A stretch of DNA of 64,000 nucleotides, taken from an uncultured Clostridia bacterium (GTDB lineage: Bacteria > Bacillota > Clostridia > Oscillospirales > Oscillospiraceae). This document shows positions 33,862 through 42,135 of this stretch, piece by piece; within the stretch, counting starts at the first letter, position 1; every line of letters starts with the position of its first letter. Position numbers and translations under genes: made by a program. The DNA lies in NCBI GenBank assembly GCA_947649615.1, contig CANSSG010000013.1, positions 1 through 64,000 on the forward strand, written 5' to 3'. The notes beneath the pieces were generated by a model. The model was not told where the DNA came from, did no database searches, and worked only from the letters and a program-made list of their open reading frames with translations.

Positions 33862-33890
33862 ATTCTACCATGCTTTCTCTATTCTGTCAC
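33862..33890 (-). promoter_or_regulatory. Promoter of the YciI gene
   Basis: Minus strand GTGACA (33890-33885), 17-bp spacer ending TGG, TAGAAT (33867-33862). Confidence 0.65.
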
Positions 33891-33966
33891 CAAAAAAGAA
33901 AAAAATTATCCCGTTTACCTTTCGCGTAGACGGCGGGCGCCCCGGCCGCATGGCCCAATCTGGGCC

Positions 33967-33995
33967 TTGCGGAATGCCGGCGGATATGGTAAAAT
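33967..33995 (+). promoter_or_regulatory. Promoter of the GNAT gene at 34030
   Basis: TTGCGG (33967-33972), 17-bp spacer ending TGG, TAAAAT (33990-33995). Confidence 0.65.
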
Positions 33996-34029
33996 AGAGG
34001 GGATAAACTGGAATGTATGGAGACTGCGT

Positions 34030-34629
34030 ATGGAAAAGAAGACGGCGAATGACAGAAACGAAATCGTAGCATTGCCGAAGGAGGCGTGGCAGGGCGCGGT
34101 CATACCGTTGGTGACGAGGAGCGACAGCTACTATGACGTAGAAATACAGCCGCTCGACGGCAGCGGATGTACCGTTTCCTTGACCAGGAAGCAGGCGGAA
34201 GCGGAGATCGTGCATACGCCTGAAGAGTATGATTTCCCCGACTCACTATATCAGGCGCATTGGGAGAACGCGGAAGCCTTCGGCATTGTCAGCGAGGACG
34301 GGGATTTGCTGGCCTGCATCGAGGTCTGCCCGGAGGAATGGTCAAACAGGCTGATGGTTACGGAGTTATGGGTATCCGAAGGGCTTCGCCGCCAGGGAAT
34401 CGGGAAGCGGCTGATGGATAAGGCAAAAGAAATTGCCGCCAGCCAGAACCGGCGCGCCATCATTCTGGAAACGCAGTCCTGCAATACGGGCGCAATCGGC
34501 TTCTACCTGCACGAGGGATTTGAGCTGATTGGCCTTGACACATGCTGCTACACAAACAATGATATTGGCCGGCGTGAAGTACGGATTAACCTGGGCTACT
34601 TTTTTCACAGGGACGCCCGGCGGCGGTAA
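34030..34629 (+). CDS. GNAT-family N-acetyltransferase
   Basis: A 199-residue acetyltransferase. The C-terminal ~110 residues carry the GNAT core: LLACIEVCPEEWSNRLMVTELWV, split by strand and helix, then SEGLRRQGIGKRLMDKAKE (acetyl-CoA loop RRQGIG) and NTGAIGFYLHEGFELIG. The N-terminal part is less conserved. The ATG at 34030 lies 35 bp after its own -10. The ribosome-binding site (TGGAG) is weak. The substrate is unknown. Confidence 0.83.
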   Translation: MEKKTANDRNEIVALPKEAWQGAVIPLVTRSDSYYDVEIQPLDGSGCTVSLTRKQAEAEIVHTPEEYDFPDSLYQAHWENAEAFGIVSEDGDLLACIEVCPEEWSNRLMVTELWVSEGLRRQGIGKRLMDKAKEIAASQNRRAIILETQSCNTGAIGFYLHEGFELIGLDTCCYTNNDIGRREVRINLGYFFHRDARRR

Positions 34630-34648
34630 AAAACCGAAAAAATATTTT

Positions 34649-34687
34649 AGCGGTTGAAAAGGAGGAATAGGCTCCTTTTCAACCGCT
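34649..34687 (-). terminator. Terminator of the GH3-araD operon
   Basis: Perfect 16-bp stem AGCGGTTGAAAAGGAG/CTCCTTTTCAACCGCT (34649-34664 with 34672-34687). On the minus strand TAAAATATTTTTTC follows. Confidence 0.8.
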
Positions 34688-34747
34688 TCGGCTGTCATCA
34701 CCGCGGGCCGTCCTGCGCCGCGCGGCCCAAGACCCGGCGCAAACGTC

Positions 34748-35443
34748 TTATTTCTGGCCGTAGTAAGCGTTCGGCCCATGCTTGCGCATAAAATGCTTAT
34801 CCTGGACCCGCTGGGGGGCGGGGGCGGCCTTAGGATTGATAATTTCCGTAAAGAGCGCCATTTTCGCCACTTCTTCCAGCACCACGGCATGATAGACCGC
34901 CTGTGCGGCGTCCTTGCCCCAGGTAAACGGGCCGTGGCTGCGGCAGATCACGGCGGGTACATGGACGGGGTCCACCTCCCGCTCCCGGAAGGTCTCCACG
35001 ATTACGCGCCCGGTATTGGCCTCATAGTCCTCATTGATTTCCTGCGCGGTCAAATCCCGCGCACAGGGAACCGGGCCGTAGAAGTAGTCCGCGTGGGTCG
35101 TGCCATAGGCCGGGATATCCCGGCCCGCCTGAGCCCAGGCCACGGCGTGGGGGCTGTGGGTATGGACGATGCCGCCCAGGGCCGGGAAGGCGTTATACAG
35201 CGCCAAATGGGTCCTGGTGTCGGATGACGGGTTTAAATCCCCCTCCACCTGGTTGCCCTCCAAATCCAGCACCACCAGATGCTCCGGCCGCAGATCATCG
35301 TAATCCACGCCGGAGGGCTTGATAACGAACAGCCCCTTCTCCCGGTCGATGCCGCTGACGTTGCCCCAGGTGTAGGTCACCAGCCCCCGCCGGGGCAGTT
35401 CCATATTGGCTTCATAGACCAACCGTTTCAGTTCTTCCAGCAT
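34748..35443 (-). CDS. araD: L-ribulose-5-phosphate 4-epimerase
   Basis: A 231-residue class II aldolase/epimerase converting L-ribulose-5-P to D-xylulose-5-P. Family motifs: [26 protein letters not shown], the metal histidines in [16 protein letters not shown], the [14 protein letters not shown] segment specific to AraD, and [13 protein letters not shown]. The start follows TAGGAGG. It lies 12 bp after the GH3 gene, so the pair probably releases and uses arabinose or a related pentose; araA and araB are not nearby. Confidence 0.93.
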   Translation of the reverse strand: MLEELKRLVYEANMELPRRGLVTYTWGNVSGIDREKGLFVIKPSGVDYDDLRPEHLVVLDLEGNQVEGDLNPSSDTRTHLALYNAFPALGGIVHTHSPHAVAWAQAGRDIPAYGTTHADYFYGPVPCARDLTAQEINEDYEANTGRVIVETFREREVDPVHVPAVICRSHGPFTWGKDAAQAVYHAVVLEEVAKMALFTEIINPKAAPAPQRVQDKHFMRKHGPNAYYGQK

Positions 35444-35455
35444 TGTGATAACCTC

Positions 35456-37954
35456 CTATTGATTTTCTTCAGATTTTGCGTCGATATACTCTTTCTGGAT
35501 GGCGCTGTTGAGGATCGCGAGGATCACGTTCCCGCAGCAGCGCCGCAGGTCCGCCTCATCAATGAGCCGGTTTTTAAGGGCCTGCAAGACAGCCCTCTTG
35601 TCCCCGATATTTCCGGGCATAATCAGGTCGTTCCCGGCCCGCAGGGCGGCGGCGGCGCTGGCCCGGCCCTTCATGGTGGAAGTCCAGTCGGTCATAACCA
35701 CCCCCTGGAAGCCCCATTCCTGCCGCAGCGCCTTCGTGCAGAGGTCGTGGCTGTTGGGGGTATATACGCCGTTAATCCGGTTGTAGGAGGTCATGACCCC
35801 TTTGGCGCCGCCCTCCCGGACAGCGGTTTCAAAGCCCCGCAGGTAGATTTCCCGCAGCGCCCGTTCGCCCACGTTGCTGGACACGGCGGTGCGGTTTTCC
35901 TCCTGGTTGTTGCAGGCGAAGTGCTTGATGGTCACATAGAACCCCTCCTCCTGCTGAACGCCCCTGGTCAGGGCCGCCGCCGCCGCGCCGGTGAGCCTGG
36001 GGTCTTCGGAGAAGTACTCGAAGTTCCGCCCGCACAGGGGGTTGCGGTGGATATTCATCCCCGGCGCCAGCCAGAAGGTGCAGCCGTATTCCTTCATCTC
36101 CCGGTACACCGCCTGCCCCACCTGGTAGAGCAGCTCTGTATTCCAGGTCTGGGCCAGTGCGCAGGCCACAGGAAAAGCGGTGGCGTACTGATAGAGGACC
36201 TCGTCCTTCTCCGGGCTGCCCAGGGCGATTTTTTTCATCACGCCGGGCAAATCGTTCATGAAAGCAAAGGGCGGGTCTACCGGCTTGACCTTGCCCTTTT
36301 TATCCACCGCAGACCGCCGCTGGATGCGCAGGCCCGCCGGCCCGTCGCACAGCGCCACATTCGCCAGCCCCCGGTCCCAGAACTTCGAGGTGGTATTGCC
36401 CACGGACCCGGGCAGCTGGAACCGGTTTTTCCCGCTTGCCATCCCCGCGCCCACGACGATATCGGCCATTTCCCCCGCCGTCAGCCGGCGCAAGGCCCGC
36501 TTCACCCGCCCGTCCTCCGGGCAGGGGGGCAGGTTGCCGTAGGTATAAACCGTTGTCTCAAAGGCGTCCGCCGGAACCTCCAGCCTGGGCAGCCCGTCCG
36601 GCAGCGGCGCAAACCCATAATGCTCCGCGCGCAGTTCTTCCAGGGGGAGATGCAGGGGGCAGATATGGGTATGCCGTGACACCACAACTTCCCGGTCCAG
36701 GGCCAGCGCGCCCACCACCTGGGTATTGCGGGAGGAGTTGCCCAGCCGCAGCAGGTAGCACCCCGGTTCCAGCACATAGGACCCGTCCTCCTCCCGGAAG
36801 CTGGCGAGGCCGGCGATATCGAAGGACAGCTCCACCGTCTGGGCCGCGCCGGGTTCCAGCGCCGCCGTCTTTGCGAAAGCGGCCAAGGATTGATACTCCT
36901 TATCCAGCTTTCCGTCCGGGGCGGAGACGTAAAGCTGGACCACTTCTTTCCCGGCATAAACGCTCCCGGTATTCGTTACGGCGGCCCGCACCACCGCCCG
37001 GCGTCCATTGCCCGCCAGTTCGACCCCCAGGCAGCGGATATCGAAGGTGGTGTAGCTCAGCCCATACCCGAAGGGAAACGCAGGCTCCACGCCGAAGCTG
37101 TCGAAGAACCGGTATCCCACATAGATGCCCTCTTTATAGAATTCGTTGTCCAGGTCGCCGTTCAGGTAGCTGTACTCCTGGGCGAAGGGCAGGTCGGCGT
37201 ACCGTTTCGCCCAGGTGTCGGACAGCTTGCCGGAGGGGGAGACCTTGCCGCTGACTACGTCTGCGAAGGCCCCGCCGCCCTCCTGTCCCAGCTGGCACAG
37301 GAAGATAATGGCGTTGATGCCGGGAATCTCTTCTACAAACCCCATATCCAGCGCGGAACCGCTGTTGATAACCAGCACGAACCGCGCATACTTTTCCGCG
37401 CAGAAGCGGATGGAAGCCAGCTCCTCATCGGTAAGGAACAGGCTGCCCTTTTCCGCCCTGCGGTCGCCGCCCTCGCCGGCCTGGCGGCTGACCACGTAGA
37501 TGCAGGAATCCGTCCCGCTCCCGTCTACGTCCTCCTGGGTGACGGCCCGCCCGCAGGGGGGCTGGAACTGCTCAAAGAGCAGTTCCTCCAAGGAGCCTTT
37601 CAGCCGTTTGAGCTTCTGCATGGTTTCCTTCCTCTGGGCTTCCCTGGCTTCCTCGTAGGCCGTGTGGAAATCCGCCAGCCACCGGTGGGTGGCAATCTCG
37701 AACCCCCGGTCCATCAGGCCCTCCAGGATGGAGACGGAGCGGCGTTCATTGACCTCGCCGGAGCCTGTGCCGCCCTTGACCGTCTTAGACACGCCGGACC
37801 CGTACAGGGCGATTTTCTTTGCCTGGAAGGGCAGTGCGCCGTCGTTTTTCAGCAGCACCATGCCCTCGCAGGCGGCCTGGTACGCCGTCTGGCGGTTGTC
37901 CCTTTCCCGCTGGCCCACGCCGCTGGAGAAGCTGGCCTTTGTTAGCAGATTCAT
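35456..37954 (-). CDS. Glycoside hydrolase family 3 enzyme with permuted domain order
   Basis: An 832-residue intracellular GH3 glycosidase. The order is reversed relative to common GH3: residues ~25-290 are the C-terminal alpha/beta-sandwich (EGMVLLKNDGALPF, VSGKVSPSGKLSDTWA), ~295-430 a fibronectin-III-like domain (PFGYGLSYTTF, VVQLYVSAPDG), and ~470-830 the TIM barrel (ALCDGPAGLRIQ, KHFACNNQE, GVMTSYNRING). The nucleophile is D756 in GVVMTDW. No signal peptide, so it acts on imported oligosaccharides. With araD downstream, an arabinoside or xyloside substrate is plausible. Confidence 0.9.
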   Translation of the reverse strand: MNLLTKASFSSGVGQRERDNRQTAYQAACEGMVLLKNDGALPFQAKKIALYGSGVSKTVKGGTGSGEVNERRSVSILEGLMDRGFEIATHRWLADFHTAYEEAREAQRKETMQKLKRLKGSLEELLFEQFQPPCGRAVTQEDVDGSGTDSCIYVVSRQAGEGGDRRAEKGSLFLTDEELASIRFCAEKYARFVLVINSGSALDMGFVEEIPGINAIIFLCQLGQEGGGAFADVVSGKVSPSGKLSDTWAKRYADLPFAQEYSYLNGDLDNEFYKEGIYVGYRFFDSFGVEPAFPFGYGLSYTTFDIRCLGVELAGNGRRAVVRAAVTNTGSVYAGKEVVQLYVSAPDGKLDKEYQSLAAFAKTAALEPGAAQTVELSFDIAGLASFREEDGSYVLEPGCYLLRLGNSSRNTQVVGALALDREVVVSRHTHICPLHLPLEELRAEHYGFAPLPDGLPRLEVPADAFETTVYTYGNLPPCPEDGRVKRALRRLTAGEMADIVVGAGMASGKNRFQLPGSVGNTTSKFWDRGLANVALCDGPAGLRIQRRSAVDKKGKVKPVDPPFAFMNDLPGVMKKIALGSPEKDEVLYQYATAFPVACALAQTWNTELLYQVGQAVYREMKEYGCTFWLAPGMNIHRNPLCGRNFEYFSEDPRLTGAAAAALTRGVQQEEGFYVTIKHFACNNQEENRTAVSSNVGERALREIYLRGFETAVREGGAKGVMTSYNRINGVYTPNSHDLCTKALRQEWGFQGVVMTDWTSTMKGRASAAAALRAGNDLIMPGNIGDKRAVLQALKNRLIDEADLRRCCGNVILAILNSAIQKEYIDAKSEENQ

Positions 37955-38139
37955 AGGTATGTCCTCCTTCGCACCCTGACGGGCGGCATTCTTCCCCTAT
38001 CCTAACATTTTCCCCAATTGCTGTCAACGCGCGGGATGGGGAAAATAACGAAAAAACTCCATTCTATCTGCCCTGCCGCCACCATAAGTCCAGCTTATGG
38101 ATTCATAACAATTTCCATCCCTGCGGCCTCCCTCCATTG

Positions 38140-38169
38140 TTGACACACGCCGCCGTCCCGTGATACATT
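38140..38169 (+). promoter_or_regulatory. Promoter of the YitT gene
   Basis: TTGACA (38140-38145), 18-bp spacer, TACATT (38164-38169). A palindrome CCATAAG-TCCAG-CTTATGG (38082-38100) lies upstream and could be an operator. Confidence 0.65.
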
Positions 38170-38249
38170 TTTATTAAGAACGCCCTCGTTTTTCCGTTTC
38201 ACGCCAGCGGCCGGGGGCGCTTGGATTTTCATGATTAGGGGGCTTCCAA

Positions 38250-39101
38250 GTGAGCAAAAAAGAGAGGATTTCCGAATTTTTAGTGATTACCTTTGCAACG
38301 GTGGTCTGCGGCGCGGCGGTGTTTTTCTTCCTGGTGCCGAGCCACCTGACGGTGGGCAGCAGTTCCGGTCTCGCCATCGTTATCAGCGAGATCGTCCATC
38401 TGCCCGTTTCCATCGTCACCTTCCTGCTGAACACCGGCCTGCTGCTGATGGGCTTTCTGCTGATTGGCCGGGAGTTCGGGGCCAAGACCGTCTATACCTC
38501 CACCCTGGTCCCGGTGGTGCTCTGGGTGCTGGAACGGATCTTCCCAGAGCAGGAATCCATTATGGGGGACCCCTTCTTGGATATGCTCTGCTTCCTGTTC
38601 GTGGTGGGCGCGGGGCAGGCGGTCCTTTTCGCCCGCAACGCATCCTCCGGCGGGCTGGACGTGGTAGCGAAGCTGCTCAACAAGTTTTTCCATATGGAGC
38701 TTGGCAAGGCCCTCTCCCTGGCGGGCATGTGCGTGGCCCTCTCCTCCGCCTTCATTTACGACGCGAAAACGGTGGCCCTGAGCGTCCTGGGTACCTACCT
38801 CAACGGCATTGTCTTGGATCACTTTATCTTCGGCTTCGACCAGAAGCGTAAGGTCTGCATTCTGTCGGAAAAGGTGGACGAGCTACGTACTTACATCCTC
38901 GACGACCTCCACAGCGGCGCTACCATCTACGAGGCCATCGGCGCCTACGACTACGTTTCCCGGAAAGAGTTGGTGGTCATCGTCAACAAGCATGAGTACC
39001 CCATGCTGATGGCCAAGATCGAAAAGACGGACCCCAAGGCTTTCGTCACCGTCTACGCGGTTAGTTCCGTGACCTACCAGCCCAAGCCCAAAGCGAAATA
39101 G
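38250..39101 (+). CDS. YitT-family membrane protein with DUF2179 domain
   Basis: A 283-residue protein: five or six transmembrane helices in residues 1-200 with HLTVGSSSGLAIVIS and GQAVLFARNASSGGLDVVAKLL, followed by a cytoplasmic DUF2179 domain (~205-275: VDELRTYILDDLHSGATIYEAIGAYDYVSR). YitT-family proteins are common in Firmicutes and of unproven, possibly transport, function. The start is GTG after AGGGGGC. It has its own promoter. Confidence 0.88.
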   Translation: MSKKERISEFLVITFATVVCGAAVFFFLVPSHLTVGSSSGLAIVISEIVHLPVSIVTFLLNTGLLLMGFLLIGREFGAKTVYTSTLVPVVLWVLERIFPEQESIMGDPFLDMLCFLFVVGAGQAVLFARNASSGGLDVVAKLLNKFFHMELGKALSLAGMCVALSSAFIYDAKTVALSVLGTYLNGIVLDHFIFGFDQKRKVCILSEKVDELRTYILDDLHSGATIYEAIGAYDYVSRKELVVIVNKHEYPMLMAKIEKTDPKAFVTVYAVSSVTYQPKPKAK

Positions 39102-39152
39102 CCCCCCTTCCGGCATATAAGGCAAGCTTATACAGATATAACAAAATCTTGT

Positions 39153-39181
39153 TTCACAACTTCGACATATTTCGTTATAAT
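39153..39181 (+). promoter_or_regulatory. Promoter of the membrane-protein gene at 39223
   Basis: TTCACA (39153-39158), 17-bp spacer, TATAAT (39176-39181), with the ATG 42 bp downstream. Confidence 0.7.
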
Positions 39182-39222
39182 GACCACGATGCTTTTGTAA
39201 AAAACACAGGAGGGCGACCATT

Positions 39223-40398
39223 ATGAATCCAGAAACCACCCCCCAGCCGGAAAAGCGTGAAATTGGCCCGGAGAATTTCATATTTATAGCCGCTTTCATT
39301 GTCTTTTTCGCACTTTTTGCAGGCCGGATGGGCCTTATGAACACCCTGAACACCCTGATGAACACGGCGTATTCCCTTTTGATTGACACGGTATTTTACT
39401 TGATGGCCATCTGCGTCCTTATGGGGGCGGTGTCGGCGCTGTTTTCAGAGTTCGGCTTGGTTTCCCTGGCAAACCGCCTCCTCAACCCGCTGATGGTGCC
39501 TTTGTACCAGCTTCCCGGCGCGGCTTCGGTGGGGGTTGTCACCACGTTCCTCTCCGACAACCCGGCCATCCTCTCCCTGGCGGAGGACCACTATTTTAAA
39601 AGCCTGTTCAAGCGGTACCAGTTCCCCGCCCTGACCAACCTGGGAACCTCCTTCGGCATGGGCCTGATTGTCTGTACATACATGCTCAGCCTGTCCATCT
39701 CCTCCGGGGAATCCTACGCCGTAGCGGTGCTGGTCGGCCTTCTGGGCGCGGTGGTTGGCAGCGTGGTAAGCACCCGCATCATGCTCCGCTTCACCGCCAA
39801 GCTCTACGGCAGGGACGAGGAAGCGGTAGCCCACACGCCTGCGGAGAATCCTAACCGCCATATGCGGCCCATCCGCCACGGCGGGCTGAGCAACCGGTTC
39901 ATCAGCGCGCTGCTGGACGGCGGCATGGCCGGCGTGAAAATGGGCTTCAGCATCATCCCCGGCGTCCTGATTATCTGCACCATTGTCATGATGCTGACCA
40001 ACGGTCCCAGCGCGGACGGCAGCTATACCGGCGCGGCCTATGAGGGCGTACGGCTGCTGCCCTTCCTGGCGGATAAGCTCAGCTTTATCCTCGAGCCGCT
40101 GTTCGGCTTCTCCTCCCCCGAAGCGGTGGGCGTACCCATCACGGCCCTTGGGGCCGCCGGGGCGGCTACCAGCATGGCGGCGCAGCTTGTTTCCGCCGGC
40201 CTTGCCAACGCCGGGGACATCGCGGTGTTTACGGCTATGTGCATGTGCTGGAGCGGCTACCTCAGCACCCACGTCTCCATGATGAACAGCCTGGACTGCA
40301 CCGAGTTGATCAGCAAGGCGCTCATCAGCCATACCATCGGCGGGCTTTGCGCCGGCGTGTCGGCCCACTGGATATATGTTTTGGTCTCGCTGATTTAG
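39223..40398 (+). CDS. Polytopic membrane protein, nucleoside-recognition/gate-like
   Basis: A 391-residue protein with about ten membrane helices. Polar motifs TTFLSDNPAILSLAEDHYFKS (helix break), LTNLGTSFGMGLIV, GFSIIPGVLIICTIVMML and MCMCWSGYLSTHVSMMNSL resemble the gate/nucleoside-recognition fold (CD0519/CD1768-type proteins of clostridia). The transported substrate, if any, is unknown. It begins after GGAGGGCG and has its own promoter; a hairpin element directly follows the stop codon. Confidence 0.65.
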   Translation: MNPETTPQPEKREIGPENFIFIAAFIVFFALFAGRMGLMNTLNTLMNTAYSLLIDTVFYLMAICVLMGAVSALFSEFGLVSLANRLLNPLMVPLYQLPGAASVGVVTTFLSDNPAILSLAEDHYFKSLFKRYQFPALTNLGTSFGMGLIVCTYMLSLSISSGESYAVAVLVGLLGAVVGSVVSTRIMLRFTAKLYGRDEEAVAHTPAENPNRHMRPIRHGGLSNRFISALLDGGMAGVKMGFSIIPGVLIICTIVMMLTNGPSADGSYTGAAYEGVRLLPFLADKLSFILEPLFGFSSPEAVGVPITALGAAGAATSMAAQLVSAGLANAGDIAVFTAMCMCWSGYLSTHVSMMNSLDCTELISKALISHTIGGLCAGVSAHWIYVLVSLI

Positions 40399-40459
40399 GG
40401 CGTCTGTCAAACAAGCCCCAAGGCCCTGTCGGAATGCCGCAAAATCCTTGGGGACGCCC
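40399..40459 (+). repeat. Nested hairpin element related to the GGGCTTGTTTGA repeats
   Basis: Outer arms GGGCGTC/GACGCCC (40399-40405 and ~40453-40459) enclose CCCCAAGG/CCTTGGGG. The left part reads TGTCAAACAAGCCCC, sharing AAACAAGCCC with the end of the 25679-25840 element. It probably also terminates the gene before it. Confidence 0.5.
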
Positions 40460-40488
40460 TTGACATCTTGGTATATTTACTATACACT
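40460..40488 (+). promoter_or_regulatory. Promoter of the LysR-type gene
   Basis: TTGACA (40460-40465), 17 bp, TACACT (40483-40488). A hairpin AATCCGCC/GGCGGATT (40490-40520) begins near the start point. Confidence 0.75.
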
Positions 40489-40547
40489 GAATCCGCCGCT
40501 CCCAAACGGGACGGCGGATTTTGTGTTGGAGAGGGGGGCGCCGCAGC

Positions 40548-41480
40548 TTGACCATAACACAGGTGCAGTATGTTTTGGAAGTAGCGTCCTGTAAAAATAT
40601 TTCCCGGGCGGCGGAACGGCTCTTTATTTCCCAGTCCGCCCTGTCCCAGCAGCTCCACCGGCTGGAGCATGAGCTGGGCTTCTCCCTGTTTGCCAGGACC
40701 GCCCGCGGATTGGAACTGACGGAGGACGGCAGCGTCTTTTGCCGGGAAGCCCAGCCGGCGGTGGAAGCCTGGATGGCTTTCCACCACGCCGTCCTGGCTA
40801 TGGGGAAGCCCAAAAACCTCTGCCTGCGCGTCCAGATAGGGGCGCGGGTTTATTCAAATGGGCTGTTCCCCGACATCGTCCGGTTTTTTGACGCCCGCCC
40901 CGATATGGAGGCCGTCTTTGTCACGGAAGCGGGCCGGGACTACCTGTCGGATTTGCGGAACGGAACCATTGACCTGGCCCTGGACCGCCTCCCGGCGGAG
41001 GAGTACCTGGCCAAGCGCCCCGAATTCTATACGCATGCCCTGGTGCGGGAGCGTCAATGCGTCCTGACCTCGCCGCAGGACCCGCGGGCGGAGCGGGAAT
41101 CCCTGTCCCTTCAGGACTTGCAGGGCTGCGCCATGATTTCCGGCTTGGAAAATTCGGCGGAGGACCGCATTTTGAAGGAGACCTGTAAGCAGTTCAGCAT
41201 CGCGTTCCGCCGCGTCTACCGCTCCGACGGCATAGAGACCAGTATGAACCTTGTCCGCAGCGGGCGGGGGATCGTCCTTGGACCCCAATCCTTTGCGGAA
41301 TACTACCGGGTGGCGGCGGTGCCGCTGGTCCCGGCGGAGGAAGCGTCCCTGCGGTTTATCTGCCTGCGCAGCAGCCTGAAGCGGCGGGAGGTCCATCAGT
41401 TTTTGGAGCACCTGCTGTCCGTCTGCGCCGCCTATGGGATTCTCAGTCCCGGCGGCGGGCCGTCTGATAACGGCGGGTAG
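40548..41480 (+). CDS. LysR-family transcriptional regulator
   Basis: A 310-residue LysR-type regulator. The N-terminal winged HTH is complete: QVQYVLEVASCKNISRAAERL, split, then FISQSALSQQLHRLEHELGFSLF. Residues ~90-300 are the two-lobed effector-binding domain. The TTG start at 40548 follows GAGGGGGG and puts the first helix at the usual distance; upstream codons belong to the leader hairpin. Its targets are unknown; the next plus-strand gene is far away and divergent partners are lacking. Confidence 0.88.
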   Translation: MTITQVQYVLEVASCKNISRAAERLFISQSALSQQLHRLEHELGFSLFARTARGLELTEDGSVFCREAQPAVEAWMAFHHAVLAMGKPKNLCLRVQIGARVYSNGLFPDIVRFFDARPDMEAVFVTEAGRDYLSDLRNGTIDLALDRLPAEEYLAKRPEFYTHALVRERQCVLTSPQDPRAERESLSLQDLQGCAMISGLENSAEDRILKETCKQFSIAFRRVYRSDGIETSMNLVRSGRGIVLGPQSFAEYYRVAAVPLVPAEEASLRFICLRSSLKRREVHQFLEHLLSVCAAYGILSPGGGPSDNGG

Positions 41481-41508
41481 AATGGGAAGGCATTCTACCC
41501 GCCGTTAT
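41467..41508 (+). terminator. Perfect 18-bp hairpin over the LysR stop codon
   Basis: The arms at 41467-41484 and 41491-41508 (ATAACGGCGGGTAGAATG and its complement) are perfectly paired around GGAAGG. No T-run follows. Confidence 0.6.
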
Positions 41509-41612
41509 GCTTCGCCAAAAACTAAAACAACCCGAAAAAAAGTGACCGCGCCCCTGCGCTGCATAATCAGGCGGAACCGCTGGCAACGCCCCCATTTCTT
41601 GGGTTTTGCACA

Positions 41613-41633
41613 TTATCCACAGAGTTATCCACA
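41613..41633 (+). promoter_or_regulatory. Tandem DnaA boxes
   Basis: TTATCCACA occurs at 41613-41621 and 41625-41633, 12 bp apart in the same orientation, both matching the consensus TTATNCACA. Confidence 0.7.
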
Positions 41634-41989
41634 TCATTATGTAAACATGCACCCTCTGGAAAAGTTGGGAAATAGCTAATTTTGTCCTGTTTGCGATTCA
41701 GTTTTCAAGGTACGGCCGTTTGCAACCGGCGCCGGGGTTTTTCCAGGGGGATCAATCCCTGTGGGCGTTTTTGTTCGAACGCGCGAAGTTCCGGTAGGTG
41801 ACGCCCACTACAACAATAGGCCGCATTTGGGCGAAAGTTGCCGTGTTTTGTGCAACCTTTTGAAAAATTTTTTCCCGCTTTCCCCATGCGGGAAAGGCAA
41901 ACGCATCCGCGGGGGCCAGCCCCCTGGGAGCCTTTTCCGGAATTTTTTGCCTTTTTGGTTACAATTCCATTACGAATGTCTGGAATAGC

Positions 41990-42018
41990 TTGCAATATCC
42001 AACTCCATCGGGTAAAAT
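41990..42018 (+). promoter_or_regulatory. Promoter of the SLH/WG gene
   Basis: TTGCAA (41990-41995), 17 bp, TAAAAT (42013-42018). Confidence 0.65.
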
Positions 42019-42035
42019 TGGGGCAAACAAAAATC

Positions 42036-42103
42036 AGAACTTGCAGGCGCAGGAGGCAAAAGGCACGGCCGGACCACCCACGATGCCTGCACATACAAGT
42101 TCT
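42036..42103 (+). other. Structured 5' leader of the SLH/WG gene
   Basis: AGAACTTG (42036-42043) pairs with CAAGTTCT (42096-42103), and inside it TGCAGGC (42042-42048) with GCCTGCA (42085-42091). This makes a long stem closing a 36-nt loop in the predicted mRNA leader. It matches no riboswitch I know. Confidence 0.5.
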
Positions 42104-42135
42104 TACCTTACGCACACGCAGGAAAGGAACGTACT

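Larger units (their letters stand above)
41509..42135. other. 627-bp intergenic region with DnaA boxes and hairpins
   Basis: It contains two DnaA boxes (41613-41633), CTTGAAAACTGAAT on the minus strand near 41699-41712 (a sequence usual in rRNA leader/spacer regions), a CTTTCCC/GGGAAAG hairpin near 41880, and the promoter and leader of the SLH gene. No gene recognised. Confidence 0.6.

Noticed and set aside
41597..41720. Chromosomal replication origin at the DnaA boxes
   Set aside because: Only two boxes, no AT-rich unwinding region, and no dnaA, dnaN or rpmH nearby.
42036..42103. Known riboswitch (c-di-GMP, SAM, preQ1) in the SLH leader
   Set aside because: None of the conserved core sequences of those classes could be matched.
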